From Thermoanaerobaculia bacterium (GTDB lineage Bacteria > Acidobacteriota > Thermoanaerobaculia > Gp7-AA8): DNA of 14,894 bases. Location of the stretch: positions 1 through 14,894 of the forward strand of contig JADGOA010000049.1 of assembly GCA_017883215.1 (NCBI GenBank), given 5' to 3'. The notes beneath the pieces were generated by a model, which worked only from the letters and a program-made list of their open reading frames with translations, ran no database searches and was not told the DNA's origin. Shown here in pieces: positions 5,568 through 14,028 of the stretch. A program made the position numbers and the translations under genes. Every line of letters starts with the position of its first letter. Within the stretch, counting starts at the first letter, position 1.

Positions 5568-8129
5568 CTACTTCGCAAACACGCCGCGCAAGCCTCCGGA
5601 GATCAGCGTGGCGAGGTTCGTGAGGATGCGTGGAAGGGCCAGGCCTCCGGGGGAGGCGATGTAGATCGGTTGCCACACCGGATCGAATTTGTCCTTGTAT
5701 TGCCGCAGGCCCTGAAAGTTGTAGAAGTTCTCGCCGAACCGATACGCCAGCGCGCCGACGCGCGTCCAGAGCGGCGCGATGGCGCGACTGGGCAGGCCGG
5801 CCAGCGGGGCCATGCCCAGGTTGAACCAGCTGTAGCCCTGCTCGCGTCCCCAGAGCATCAGCTGCACGAACATGTAGTCCATGACACCGTTCGGCGCGTC
5901 GGTCGCGTGTCGCATCAGATCGACAGAGAGCTCTTCTTTCTCCGCCGAAGTCCAGAGGTTCGCGAAGGCGACGATGCGCTCCTCACGCCTGACCACTGCA
6001 ACCGGGAAGCGTCGGACGTAATCCTCGGCGAAAAAGCCGAGGGAGAACCCTTTCTCGCGGGTCCGTATCTCGGTGAGCCAGGAGTCGGAGATCGCCCGCA
6101 GCTCGGGGATGATGTCTGGCACACGCTCTCGAGGCACCAGGTCGAACGAGCAGTGTTCTTCCTCGACACGGCTGACCATCTTGCGCATCCACTTGCGGCT
6201 GCCGCCCGAGAGCGAAAAGTCGCTCAGACCGACGCGTGCCTCCTCCCCGATCTTCAGCAGCGTCAGCCCTACGTCGAGGTAGAGGTGCAGGTTCGATCGC
6301 TGGACCTGATAGAACACCGGCCAGCCGGCGTGAACGTCGCAGATTTCCCGGAATCTCCAGATCAGATCGGGCTTCTCCTCTTCGGCGCCGACCGGGTCAC
6401 CCATGGAGATCCAGCTGCGTCCCTCGACGCCGTACATGATGAAGGCCCCGCCGCTGTCGCTGAATAGCAGTGATTTGTCGCCGAGCAGGACCAGATTCGA
6501 CTGGCTGTTCGTGTCGCTTGCTGTGACGGCAGCCGCGCGATCGAGATCTTCGGTTCGCGGAATTTCCTGCTGCGGCGTGGCAGGGCGAAGAAGCCGCCGG
6601 ATGGCGAACATCAGCAGGAGTCCGACCACCCCGACGGCCGCGCGGAGGAACCGCGGCGCATCGCTGCGGAACTGGAACCGCCACCACAGATCGTGCGAGT
6701 AGTCGACGTGCTTGTAGCTGAAAAAACCCAGCCATGCCGACGAGATCAGCACGAGGGCGATGGCGACGATCCATCCCGGGCCGAAGGTCTCGTTGAGGAA
6801 CGATCCCTTGCGGTAGAAGTGCCGCCGGGAGCTGACCAACCCGAAGAGCATGATCCCGAGAATCGCCGACTCTTCGTAGTCGAAGCCTTTGAACAACTGG
6901 AAGACGATCGACGCGCTGAGAACGATGACGGTGAGTTGATAGGCGGCATCGAGGCGCCGCTGCAGACCGCGCGCGAGCACGAGGAGCGCCGCACCGGCGA
7001 TGCTGCCGAGAAAGTGCGACAGCTCCACCACCGGCAGGGGGACGAACAGCCGCTGCCATTCTCTCCGTACGGCCAGCGTCGGCGTGGCGCCGGAAAAGAG
7101 GAGAACCGCCCCGCCGACGAAGGTCGCGAAGGCGAGCAACTGCGGCGCGATGCCCGGCGCCCAGCGCCCGAACACTTTCGCCACCCGCGCCACGCCCTCG
7201 CGCTTTTCGATGATCTCGTGCGCCGCGAGCAGCGCTGTCGCTGCGATCAGCGGGAAGAGGTAGTAGACCGCCCGAAACGCCACGAGCGATCCCAGGATCG
7301 CCGAGGCGGCGTAGTACGGTGCCAGAAAGATCAGGATGATCGCTTCGAACACGCCCAGTCCGCCGGGGAGGTTCGACGCCACGCCGGCGATCTGGGCCAG
7401 GAGAAAGATCCCGACGAAGTGGACAAAACCCGTCGGCAGCTCGTCCGGCAGGAGGATGTAGAGAACGGCCGCGGCCAGAATCCAGTCGGCCGCCGAGACC
7501 AGAATCTGCGCGACCAGCAGCCGCGGCGCCGGCAGCTCGAACTCCCACTGCCGGATGCGCACCGGCTCGTTGCGCACGATCGCCCACGTCAGATATGCCA
7601 GCGCCGGAAGAAGCAGAACGAACCCGAGAAGCTGGATCGAGTTGAACGGCAGATGGATGGCCTGCGGCACGTGCGGCGGCGCGAAGATGAATAGCGACCC
7701 GCCCAGAAGAACGAAACCGAGCCAGAACGTGATCGTGTAGAACGCGATCACTCTGGCGATGTCGACGGCACTCAGCCGCCAGGCGCTGTAAAGCCGGTAG
7801 CGCAGCGAGCCGCCCACGATCCCCGACAGGCCGACGTTGTTGTTGAAGGCGTAGCCGATGAACGAGGCCAGAGCGATCCGGCGGTACGGCAGAGGGTGCT
7901 TGATGTACTGGAAGGCGAGTACGTCGTAGCCGGTCATCAGGAAATACCCGACCAGCGTCAGAACGACCGACAGGATGACCTGGATTGGCGGCAGCGACTC
8001 GACGTACAGCATCACGTCGCGCCAGCGGTAATGGGCAAGGGTGTTCTGCAGAACCCGGAGGGCGACCGCGAAGATCGCGATCATCAGCAGCGGGCGGACA
8101 AACGGCCACAGCCGTTTCGCGCGGGGCAT
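5568..8129 (-). CDS. mprF: Phosphatidylglycerol lysyltransferase/flippase MprF
   Basis: At 853 residues this is a full-length bifunctional MprF (typically about 840-880). Residues 1 to about 510 form the multi-pass membrane flippase/synthase part, including the family signature NLPGGLGVFEA near 250-260. Residues from about 535 form the cytosolic aminoacyl-transferase domain (DUF2156/GNAT-like), with RSWISMGDPVG, ELSVDLMRH near 735, NGVMDYMFVQLMLWG near 746-760 and WFNLGMAPLAGL near 767-778. It transfers an amino acid (usually Lys, sometimes Ala) from aminoacyl-tRNA to phosphatidylglycerol and flips the product to the outer leaflet, lowering negative surface charge and sensitivity to cationic peptides. 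The amino acid used cannot be read from sequence. It heads the mprF-virJ-virJ operon. The start lacks a Shine-Dalgarno, but TACAAT lies 10 nt upstream. Confidence 0.95.
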   Translation of the reverse strand: MPRAKRLWPFVRPLLMIAIFAVALRVLQNTLAHYRWRDVMLYVESLPPIQVILSVVLTLVGYFLMTGYDVLAFQYIKHPLPYRRIALASFIGYAFNNNVGLSGIVGGSLRYRLYSAWRLSAVDIARVIAFYTITFWLGFVLLGGSLFIFAPPHVPQAIHLPFNSIQLLGFVLLLPALAYLTWAIVRNEPVRIRQWEFELPAPRLLVAQILVSAADWILAAAVLYILLPDELPTGFVHFVGIFLLAQIAGVASNLPGGLGVFEAIILIFLAPYYAASAILGSLVAFRAVYYLFPLIAATALLAAHEIIEKREGVARVAKVFGRWAPGIAPQLLAFATFVGGAVLLFSGATPTLAVRREWQRLFVPLPVVELSHFLGSIAGAALLVLARGLQRRLDAAYQLTVIVLSASIVFQLFKGFDYEESAILGIMLFGLVSSRRHFYRKGSFLNETFGPGWIVAIALVLISSAWLGFFSYKHVDYSHDLWWRFQFRSDAPRFLRAAVGVVGLLLMFAIRRLLRPATPQQEIPRTEDLDRAAAVTASDTNSQSNLVLLGDKSLLFSDSGGAFIMYGVEGRSWISMGDPVGAEEEKPDLIWRFREICDVHAGWPVFYQVQRSNLHLYLDVGLTLLKIGEEARVGLSDFSLSGGSRKWMRKMVSRVEEEHCSFDLVPRERVPDIIPELRAISDSWLTEIRTREKGFSLGFFAEDYVRRFPVAVVRREERIVAFANLWTSAEKEELSVDLMRHATDAPNGVMDYMFVQLMLWGREQGYSWFNLGMAPLAGLPSRAIAPLWTRVGALAYRFGENFYNFQGLRQYKDKFDPVWQPIYIASPGGLALPRILTNLATLISGGLRGVFAK

Positions 8130-8139
8130 CCGAGAGCGA

Positions 8140-8145
8140 ATTGTA
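8140..8145 (-). promoter_or_regulatory. Putative -10 box TACAAT for the mprF operon
   Basis: On the minus strand TACAAT is followed by TCGC and ends 10 nt before the mprF ATG at 8129. There is no Shine-Dalgarno between them and no good -35. The position fits a nearly leaderless transcript, as for several other genes here. Confidence 0.45.
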
Positions 8146-8162
8146 TGCGTCAGCGGGAAAGC

Positions 8163-8245
8163 AGCGTGTAGCGGGTAGCGTGTTGGGGGAGCGGCAGCCG
8201 GCGTGCGGGGAATCGGGTTCCCCTACCCGCTACACGCTACACGCT
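8163..8245. repeat. 7-bp tandem-unit inverted array between the CAP gene and mprF
   Basis: The left side has three heptamers (AGCGTGT, AGCGGGT, AGCGTGT; 8163-8183) and the right side three inverse heptamers (ACCCGCT, ACACGCT, ACACGCT; 8225-8245). Bases 8163-8178 and 8223-8238 pair perfectly over 16 bp around a 44-nt loop. The array lies directly after the CAP stop codon (minus strand) and before the mprF promoter, so it could terminate CAP transcription. On the plus strand the hairpin is followed by five T at 8247-8251. No gene is seen in 8130-8250. Confidence 0.75.
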
Positions 8246-8250
8246 CTTTT

Positions 8251-9228
8251 TCACTTCGTCCCGCCACCGGCGTAATAGGTATCAGCGCGCGCCGGATCGA
8301 CGCGAATGGAGATGTTGCTGGCAGGGATGGGAGGAGCGCCGTCGCGGCGCACCCAGACCACGACGGTGTAGACACCCGGCCCGGCGGAGAAGGGGACGTC
8401 GAACGCGAAGCTCTTGTCGGTGGCGACGGTGAAGTCGCCACGGCGGCCGTCGACGTACTCCTCTTTGATCTCGTACAACGAGCCGTCGGAGCGCCGCTCG
8501 TAGTATCTCCGGAGCTGCGGCAGGTAGTCACGGCGGTTTCCGGGAAGGTTGTAGCTGTTGCGGAGGTTGGCCTCGGCCACGGTCATGGGGCGCGGCAGCG
8601 GTTCGTGATAGACGCTGATCGCCTCGACGTGGTAGCCGTTCACCGGCGTACCGGCGGCGGTGGCGCGTTCGGTGAGCGCCGCCACGCGTGGCAGCGGCCA
8701 TTTCCAGTTGACGTAGCGGCGGACGAACTCCTGCGTGATCCTGAACTCGCCCCCTTCCCAGGCCAGGCCGATGCCGACGTGTGTGGCATTCGGGTCGAGG
8801 ATGGTCCGGCGATGGCCGTCGAGCGGAGCTGTCTCGCGCATCATGGCCTGCTCGCTCCGGACGATCATTTCGTACAGGGCGCGGTCGGAAAAACGATAGT
8901 TAGCCGACCAGGCCGCCGCGTTCTCGCCCACGCCGTCGTTTCCGCCGGCAAACGAATAGCGCATGTACGGCGGCAGACCGTCGAGCGTGAAATGGCCCGA
9001 GGTCCGGTTGCGAATCTGCTCGCGGCAGTAGTTGTCGGCAATGATCGATGATTCGGGATCGAGCTCCAGCGGGCGGAGGCCGTTCTCGGTGCGATCGCGA
9101 TTGATGATTCGGAGGAACTCGTGGCGCAGCGTGATGCGCGTCTCGTCGACCGGACCTTCGCCCTGCGCCAGCGGAGAGGCCAGCAGCACCGCGGAAGCCG
9201 CGACGAGGCTGAAGAGCAGGCGTTTCAT
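8251..9228 (-). CDS. Secreted CAP-domain (SCP/PR-1-like) protein
   Basis: This 325-residue protein has a signal peptide (MKRLLFSLVAASAVLLASPLAQG, cleavage near 23). A CAP domain of about 140 residues follows: an N-terminal helix HEFLRIINRDRTENGLRPL (36-54), the cavity residues His79 (SGHF), Glu102 (VGENAA) and His139 (DGHRRTILDPNATHVGIG), and a closing strand EGGEFRITQEF. The C-terminal part (about 190-325) looks beta-rich and may be a separate immunoglobulin-like module (DFTVATDKSFAFDVPF then VYTVVVWVRRD). CAP proteins are secreted, and their bacterial roles are mostly unknown. It lies between the kinase gene upstream and the mprF operon downstream, separated from each by a tandem-unit hairpin array, and so is probably its own transcription unit. 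TACAAT lies 12 nt before the ATG, with no Shine-Dalgarno. Confidence 0.88.
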   Translation of the reverse strand: MKRLLFSLVAASAVLLASPLAQGEGPVDETRITLRHEFLRIINRDRTENGLRPLELDPESSIIADNYCREQIRNRTSGHFTLDGLPPYMRYSFAGGNDGVGENAAAWSANYRFSDRALYEMIVRSEQAMMRETAPLDGHRRTILDPNATHVGIGLAWEGGEFRITQEFVRRYVNWKWPLPRVAALTERATAAGTPVNGYHVEAISVYHEPLPRPMTVAEANLRNSYNLPGNRRDYLPQLRRYYERRSDGSLYEIKEEYVDGRRGDFTVATDKSFAFDVPFSAGPGVYTVVVWVRRDGAPPIPASNISIRVDPARADTYYAGGGTK

Positions 9229-9240
9229 GGGCGTGACGCG

Positions 9241-9246
9241 ATTGTA
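9241..9246 (-). promoter_or_regulatory. Putative -10 box TACAAT for the CAP-domain gene
   Basis: TACAATCGC on the minus strand ends in a 12-nt gap (from the T of TACAAT) before ATG 9228. It lies between the gene and the octamer hairpin array at 9258-9334. No Shine-Dalgarno is present, so a short-leader or leaderless transcript is inferred. Confidence 0.45.
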
Positions 9247-9257
9247 ATCCGTGAGTC

Positions 9258-9334
9258 GCTCAGTTGCTCAGTTCCTCAGTTGTCCCGCGGCAACCAACTG
9301 AGCAACTGAGTAACTGAGCAACTGAGTAACTGAG
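9258..9334. repeat. 8-bp tandem-unit inverted array downstream of the histidine kinase
   Basis: The right arm (9296-9334) has five units alternating AACTGAGC and AACTGAGT, the last one shortened. The left arm (9258-9282) has three inverse units (AGTTGCTC, AGTTCCTC, AGTTG). They pair almost fully around a loop of about 12 nt. The array starts 4 nt after the kinase stop codon (minus strand), so it probably forms a strong terminator-like hairpin, although no run of T follows. The unequal unit number (3 against 5) allows several pairing registers. Confidence 0.8.
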
Positions 9335-9338
9335 TCCC

Positions 9339-12300
9339 TCATCTCAACGGCAACTCGATCTCGATCTTCAGCCCTGGATTCAGGTTCTCGGCGTGGACGT
9401 GACCGCCATGCTCCTCGATGGCCTTGCGCGCGATGGCGAGGCCGAGGCCGGTGCCTGTGGACTTGGTCGAGAAGTAGGGGTCGAAGATCTTCGGCAGCAG
9501 CTCGGCCGGAACGCCTGGGCCGTCATCCTCGACGGTGATCAGGACCTTGGAATCGACGCTGGAGCTGCCGAGGCGCACGCGCCCTGCCGGCGCGGCCTGC
9601 ATCGCGTTCTCGATGAGGTTTGCGATCGCACCGCGGAGGAGGCGGGCATCGCCGGAATACCGTTCCGGGGTGGACGCGCCGATGTCGGCGTGGAAGTCGA
9701 CGCCGCGCTCGCGGCCGGAGGAGTAATCGGCAGCGATGTCGTTCAGGAGATGTTTGAGGTCGAGCGGTTTCGGCGCGATCTGCCGGAGGGAGGCATAGTC
9801 GCTGAACTCGCGCGACGTCTCGCGCAGCGTCACCACCTGCCGGAGGATGTTCTCGACGGCCGTGCGCACGACCTGCGGCAGCGCCGGGTCCTTCCGTTCC
9901 GCCACCGCCCGCAGATGCTCCGCGGTCAGCTGGATGGGTGTGAGGGGGTTCTTGATCTCGTGCGCCACCTGCCGCGCCATCTCCCCCCAGGCCTCCAGGC
10001 GGTTCGATCTGAGAATCTCGGTCACGTCCTCGGCGATGAACATCTCCTCCTCGCTGTCGGGGAGGGGGACGATGGAGACGCGGTACGTTCGGAGATTGCC
10101 GTCCACGTTGATCTCGATCTCCTTCGATTCGCTGCGACCCTTGCGGTGCTCGTCGAGGAACTCGCGGATCTCTTCGAATCGAGGAGCGAACGCCTCGGCT
10201 GACGGATGCTCGTCGATGACCAGGAGCTTGCGGGCGGCGAGGTTGGTGGCCGCCACGCGCATCGCTCCGTCGAGCACGACGACTGCGGCAGCGATGTTCT
10301 CGAGCAGCGTCTGCAGGCGATCGCGCTCGTGGCGCAGCTCGTCCTGCTGGCGGCGGATCGATTGGGCCATGTCGCGGAAGGTGGAGACCAGCAGGCCGAG
10401 GTCGGGATCGCGCGGCACCTCCATCTGCACGTCGAAGTCGCCTCGTGCTACGCCCCGCGCTCCGGCCACGAGGCTCTGCACGGGACGGGTCACGGTGCTG
10501 GCGATCCGGAAGGCCACGCCCACCGCGGCGATGGTGATGAAGACGAGCAGCAGGTAGATGTTCGTGGCCAGGTCGTTCACCTGCGACTCGATCTGCCGGG
10601 CCTGCACGATGAACGGCAGGGCCAGCGTGTAAGTGCGGCCCGGCCCGAGGTTCATGGGGCTGTAGATCTCGATGAACCGGGAGGTGCCCGACTCGCGCTG
10701 GGCGCGGAACAGCTGCTTTCCGCCGAGGACGATGGAGGAGTAGACGTCGCCGGGGAGACGCTCCGATTCGATGTGCGCGGCGAACAGGTCTCGGCGGCTG
10801 GAGGCCAGCAGCGTCTCCCCGCGATACAGGTGGAGGTCGTGTCCGATCACGCGCGCCAGCCAGGCGAAGATCTCGTCGTTGAGCACCTGCTCCGGAGGGG
10901 CGGAACTGCTCGAGGCCAGGTAGTCCTCGATGACCCGCTGTGCCGCCACCAGGGCGGTCTGTCCGCGATCGACGTACTCGGCGGCGAGGCGGTCGGCGAG
11001 ATAGGCACGCACGAACAGCATCGACACGATCAACGGCAGGATCACGACTGCGGTGACGTAGAGCGAGGTCCGGGTCCTGAACTCGAGCCCGCGCGGACGG
11101 CGAATGAAGGTCACGATGTGCGGAAGCGAGCGAAGAAGAACCACGAGCAGTACCGCGGCGACCGCCCAGATGGCCACGCCGCCGGCGCGCTGAATCTGCT
11201 GCCGCGGCGAGGCCACCGGCAAGGGGAAGGCGTACAGCGCGTCTTCCGTCCTGCGCAAGTAGATCGCCGACGACTCGCCCGCCGGCCCGGCGATCCATAT
11301 GCCGCGGCCGGGACGCAGCTGCGCGAAGTAGGAAACGGGATTCTGCGGCAGGCGGATGCTGGCTCCGTGAACGCTCCCGGCGCGGTCGTAGACGGCCGGT
11401 GCGCGCTCGGCATAGAGGCCGGTGGTCACGTCATCGGTTTTCGATCCGAAGAAGTCGCGGTAGATGTCGGCGAACGAGGTTGCGCCGGGATCGGCCGGAT
11501 TCACCACGTGCACGCTGCCGATGGCGATGGTGGTGCCCCAGGCCGTGAGGTCGAAGTCGTGATGCAGCAGCTCGCGCGTGAGTGAACCGACCTGCAGCAC
11601 TTCCCGCCCGCTGCTGCTGCGCTCCGAGAACTGTGGCAGGCCGACGCCGAAACGGCTGATGGCGTTTCCCGTGAACTCGTCGCTGATGGTGATGACGGCA
11701 GGGACGCGCCACTTCGACAGATCGGAGCGCAGCCACAGTGCGTAGGCGAGATCGTCGAGATTCATCCGCCGGTAGTCGTCCGGCAGGATCGTGCTCAGAT
11801 CGGTCCGCGTGAACTCGCTGGCCAGGGTGTCTTCGATCATCGAGCGGAGCTGGCCGGCCTCGCCCGTGACCAGCGGCGCGTACGTGTCGGCGACGAACTG
11901 CTGGGCGCGCACCCGCTCGAACATCTGGATGGGAAAGAAAACCACCGCGACCACCAGCAGCATGTACACGGCCGCCCGCAGCCAGGGCTCCCTGGTGATG
12001 CCGCAGATGCCGATTCCGGCCAGCGAGCCGAACGCGATCCAGAGAAAGGCCGTCCCGGCCGGGCTGCCGTCCATGTAGCCGATCAGCAGCACAGGAACGA
12101 ACGCCGCGGCAACGGCGAGCAGCGAAGCATTGCGCCCCCCCGGATGCACCGTGAGCTTCAACATCACAAATGAGAAGAACAGCAGCCCGGCCAGGAGAAA
12201 CGCCTGCGCCGTCGACGCCGGAACGATGTGGTCGGGGATCGAAGAGATCCGGGAGTTGTCGATCAGGTTGTTCGTCAGCTGGAGAAAGCCCCACGACCCC

Positions 12301-13424
12301 AGCACGACGAGCGCCGTGCGGACGGCGATGGGAAGCCTTTCCAGTGGGCGTGTGAGAAGGAAGGCAATGGCCAGCAGTGCCGTGCCGGTAGCCAGCAGGT
12401 CGAACGGCGACTTGCTGAATGCGCCGAGAATTTTCGAGCCGTAGATGTCGAAGTGAAAAATGCGGAGCGGGTCGTCTGCTGCGCGGATCCCCAGCAGGGC
12501 GATGCGCGCCACGACTACCAGCGCGACGGCGGTTGACGCGCGAACAGAAGCGGGCAGCGTGCGGCGCGGAATCAACATCGCCAGCTCCGCCAGAGCGGCG
12601 ATGGCCAGCAGGAGCGCGGCGGCGTTCTCCCCCTCCTCGCCCGTTCGTGCCAGCACGTCGGCGCGCGTGCGCGGCTGCAGATCCACCCACAGCGTGGCGT
12701 CGTCATGCTTCTCGATCATGCGCCGGAAGCTGCCCGGCTCCTGGCGCAGAAATCCTCCGTGAAAGATCGCCGAGAGGGTCCAGGCATCGGCCGGATGAAG
12801 CAGTGAGGAGGCCGACGGGATATTGGTGACCCGAGCGAACGTCTCCACCGTCCCGCCGCTGTGCAGTGGCCGCGTGCGGATGATGTAGAGGTCGGTGGCG
12901 TCGAACTGATAGCTCCGCAGATCGCCGGCCCGAAGGTCCTCGCCCCACCACGCGAGGGGTTCCCGGTTTGCGTCGAGGATGCGCGATCCGCGGCCCGCCA
13001 CGGTCGCCGCCGCCACCGCGGAGAACATCGCTTCGGGCCTGAGCGTCGGATGAGCGTCCACCCACCGCGCCAGACGGATCGCGCTTGCGTCCAGTTGCTG
13101 CTCCGTCGCGGAGATCTGATCCTGGATTCGCCGGACGTCAGAAGCCGTGTGCTCGGCAGAGCGGGCCTCGAACGAGCGGGAAATGTCGTACAGGCGCCAC
13201 GCCGTCGCCGCGTCGACGCTGGCCACGAGCAGCAGCAACACCGCCGCGATCCGTGCATGCACCTGCCGCGTGGCAACCAGAGCCAGGGCGGCCGCAGCGG
13301 CTACTCCGATCGCGGCGGCGTGCGGTGGCACCTTCCAGTCAGGGAAGATGCTCGCGACGGTCGAAAAAACGCGAATCGCCGTCGCAACGGCGACGGCGAT
13401 CCATGCGATTTTCTCTCGGTGCAT
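9339..13424 (-). CDS. Large NtrY-like membrane sensor histidine kinase
   Basis: The protein has 1361 residues, far longer than a usual NtrY (about 750). Three membrane segments lie at about 7-74, then a first outer region (about 75-265), a block of about eight hydrophobic helices (about 268-500), a second outer region (about 505-755), two helices, a third Cache-like outer region (about 800-945) and a last helix (about 950-970). The cytoplasmic part has HAMP (about 975-1030), a PAS-like region beginning TLLENIAAAVVVLD, HisKA with AHEIKNPLTPIQ (phospho-acceptor His1155) and HATPase_c with NLIENAMQ (1269 on), DDGPGVP (1300 on) and GTGLGLAIA. All catalytic boxes are intact. No response regulator is in the window, so it is an orphan here. 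It follows the small secreted protein gene by 49 bp and has no promoter box of its own, suggesting co-transcription. The signal sensed is unknown. Confidence 0.9.
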   Translation of the reverse strand: MHREKIAWIAVAVATAIRVFSTVASIFPDWKVPPHAAAIGVAAAAALALVATRQVHARIAAVLLLLVASVDAATAWRLYDISRSFEARSAEHTASDVRRIQDQISATEQQLDASAIRLARWVDAHPTLRPEAMFSAVAAATVAGRGSRILDANREPLAWWGEDLRAGDLRSYQFDATDLYIIRTRPLHSGGTVETFARVTNIPSASSLLHPADAWTLSAIFHGGFLRQEPGSFRRMIEKHDDATLWVDLQPRTRADVLARTGEEGENAAALLLAIAALAELAMLIPRRTLPASVRASTAVALVVVARIALLGIRAADDPLRIFHFDIYGSKILGAFSKSPFDLLATGTALLAIAFLLTRPLERLPIAVRTALVVLGSWGFLQLTNNLIDNSRISSIPDHIVPASTAQAFLLAGLLFFSFVMLKLTVHPGGRNASLLAVAAAFVPVLLIGYMDGSPAGTAFLWIAFGSLAGIGICGITREPWLRAAVYMLLVVAVVFFPIQMFERVRAQQFVADTYAPLVTGEAGQLRSMIEDTLASEFTRTDLSTILPDDYRRMNLDDLAYALWLRSDLSKWRVPAVITISDEFTGNAISRFGVGLPQFSERSSSGREVLQVGSLTRELLHHDFDLTAWGTTIAIGSVHVVNPADPGATSFADIYRDFFGSKTDDVTTGLYAERAPAVYDRAGSVHGASIRLPQNPVSYFAQLRPGRGIWIAGPAGESSAIYLRRTEDALYAFPLPVASPRQQIQRAGGVAIWAVAAVLLVVLLRSLPHIVTFIRRPRGLEFRTRTSLYVTAVVILPLIVSMLFVRAYLADRLAAEYVDRGQTALVAAQRVIEDYLASSSSAPPEQVLNDEIFAWLARVIGHDLHLYRGETLLASSRRDLFAAHIESERLPGDVYSSIVLGGKQLFRAQRESGTSRFIEIYSPMNLGPGRTYTLALPFIVQARQIESQVNDLATNIYLLLVFITIAAVGVAFRIASTVTRPVQSLVAGARGVARGDFDVQMEVPRDPDLGLLVSTFRDMAQSIRRQQDELRHERDRLQTLLENIAAAVVVLDGAMRVAATNLAARKLLVIDEHPSAEAFAPRFEEIREFLDEHRKGRSESKEIEINVDGNLRTYRVSIVPLPDSEEEMFIAEDVTEILRSNRLEAWGEMARQVAHEIKNPLTPIQLTAEHLRAVAERKDPALPQVVRTAVENILRQVVTLRETSREFSDYASLRQIAPKPLDLKHLLNDIAADYSSGRERGVDFHADIGASTPERYSGDARLLRGAIANLIENAMQAAPAGRVRLGSSSVDSKVLITVEDDGPGVPAELLPKIFDPYFSTKSTGTGLGLAIARKAIEEHGGHVHAENLNPGLKIEIELPLR

Positions 13425-13433
13425 GCGTCTGGC

Positions 13434-13449
13434 GCGCCGCGGGCGGCGC
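13434..13449. other. GC-rich hairpin between the NTF2-like gene and the kinase
   Basis: GCGCCG (13434-13439) and CGGCGC (13444-13449) pair around the loop CGGG. It lies 9 nt upstream of the kinase start codon within the 49-bp intercistronic gap. It might tune read-through or translation of the kinase; without a T-tract it is not a standard terminator. In DNA this GC-rich such a short hairpin may be chance. Confidence 0.25.
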
Positions 13450-13473
13450 TCTCATCTCATCCCGGAGCGCTCG

Positions 13474-13914
13474 TTACTTGCTGCCGGAAGTCACGGACAA
13501 CAGCGTATAGCGGTCGCCGCCTTTCGAGCGCAGCGTGATGTACAGGTCGCGCGCCTGCGCCTTGCCGCCGACCACGATCGTCCATCGCGCCTGAATGTGA
13601 TACTGCCCCTCGCTGCTGTTCTTGCCGACGTTCACCTGCTCGAAACCGGTCGGTTTCACTCGGTTGAACAAACCATCCAGAAGGTACTGCGCCTGATCGC
13701 GGCCGAAGGGACCGCTCTGGTCAGCGAGGCCGGGGAACTGCAGGACGACCTTGTCGTTGTCGCCCAGGCCGGCAATGATCGCCTGCGCGTCACCGCTGCC
13801 GAAGCCGCGGTTGAGATTGCCGAGTGCCTGGTCGAGGTCTCGGTACTGAGCCGAGGCCACGAGCGGCACGAACAGCAGTGCCAGCACCATCGCAATTCGC
13901 GTCCAGACTTTCAT
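13474..13914 (-). CDS. Small secreted NTF2-like protein (DUF4783-like)
   Basis: This 146-residue protein has a clear signal peptide (MKVWTRIAMVLALLFVPLVASA, cleavage near 22). The mature part of about 124 residues has an N-terminal helix (LDQALGNLNRGFGSGDAQAIIAG), then DKVVLQFPG, the helix AQYLLDGLFNRVKP and beta strands YHIQARWTIVVGG and DLYITLRSKGGDRYTLLSV. This order fits a cone-shaped NTF2-like fold and resembles DUF4783 proteins; the assignment is tentative. I chose ATG 13914 rather than the in-frame ATG 13929 because GGAG lies 9 nt upstream and the signal peptide then begins at the Lys. It is the first gene of a likely two-gene unit with the histidine kinase, so it could be an accessory periplasmic factor for that sensor. 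A TAGAAT box (13960-13965) may be its -10. Confidence 0.75.
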   Translation of the reverse strand: MKVWTRIAMVLALLFVPLVASAQYRDLDQALGNLNRGFGSGDAQAIIAGLGDNDKVVLQFPGLADQSGPFGRDQAQYLLDGLFNRVKPTGFEQVNVGKNSSEGQYHIQARWTIVVGGKAQARDLYITLRSKGGDRYTLLSVTSGSK

Positions 13915-13923
13915 GGTCATCAT

Positions 13924-13927
13924 CTCC
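13924..13927 (-). promoter_or_regulatory. Ribosome binding site GGAG deciding the start of the NTF2-like gene
   Basis: GGAG on the minus strand is followed by 9 nt (ATGATGACC) and then ATG 13914. It overlaps the upstream in-frame ATG 13929, which makes that ATG unlikely to be used. It is one of the few good Shine-Dalgarno sequences in the window. Confidence 0.55.
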
Positions 13928-14028
13928 ATGCTGATATCAACGGCCGTGCGGTTGTCATTATTCTAATCCCGTCAGTGATTTACGTGCACTCCGCGGAGGG
14001 CGTTCTGTCCTGACGGGGGGACGGGAAA

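Noticed and set aside
6397..8109. 570-codon open frame on the minus strand inside mprF
   Set aside because: It overlaps mprF in another frame and is Arg/Pro/Ala-rich shadow sequence; mprF carries all family motifs.
9258..9334. CRISPR array
   Set aside because: The units are only 8 bp and directly abut each other, with no spacers, and they face an inverted arm; no cas gene is present. The same applies to the arrays at 8163 and 14029.
10206..11585. 459-codon open frame on the plus strand
   Set aside because: It is antisense to the histidine kinase and reads as low-complexity Gly/Arg/Asp/His-rich sequence with no motif.
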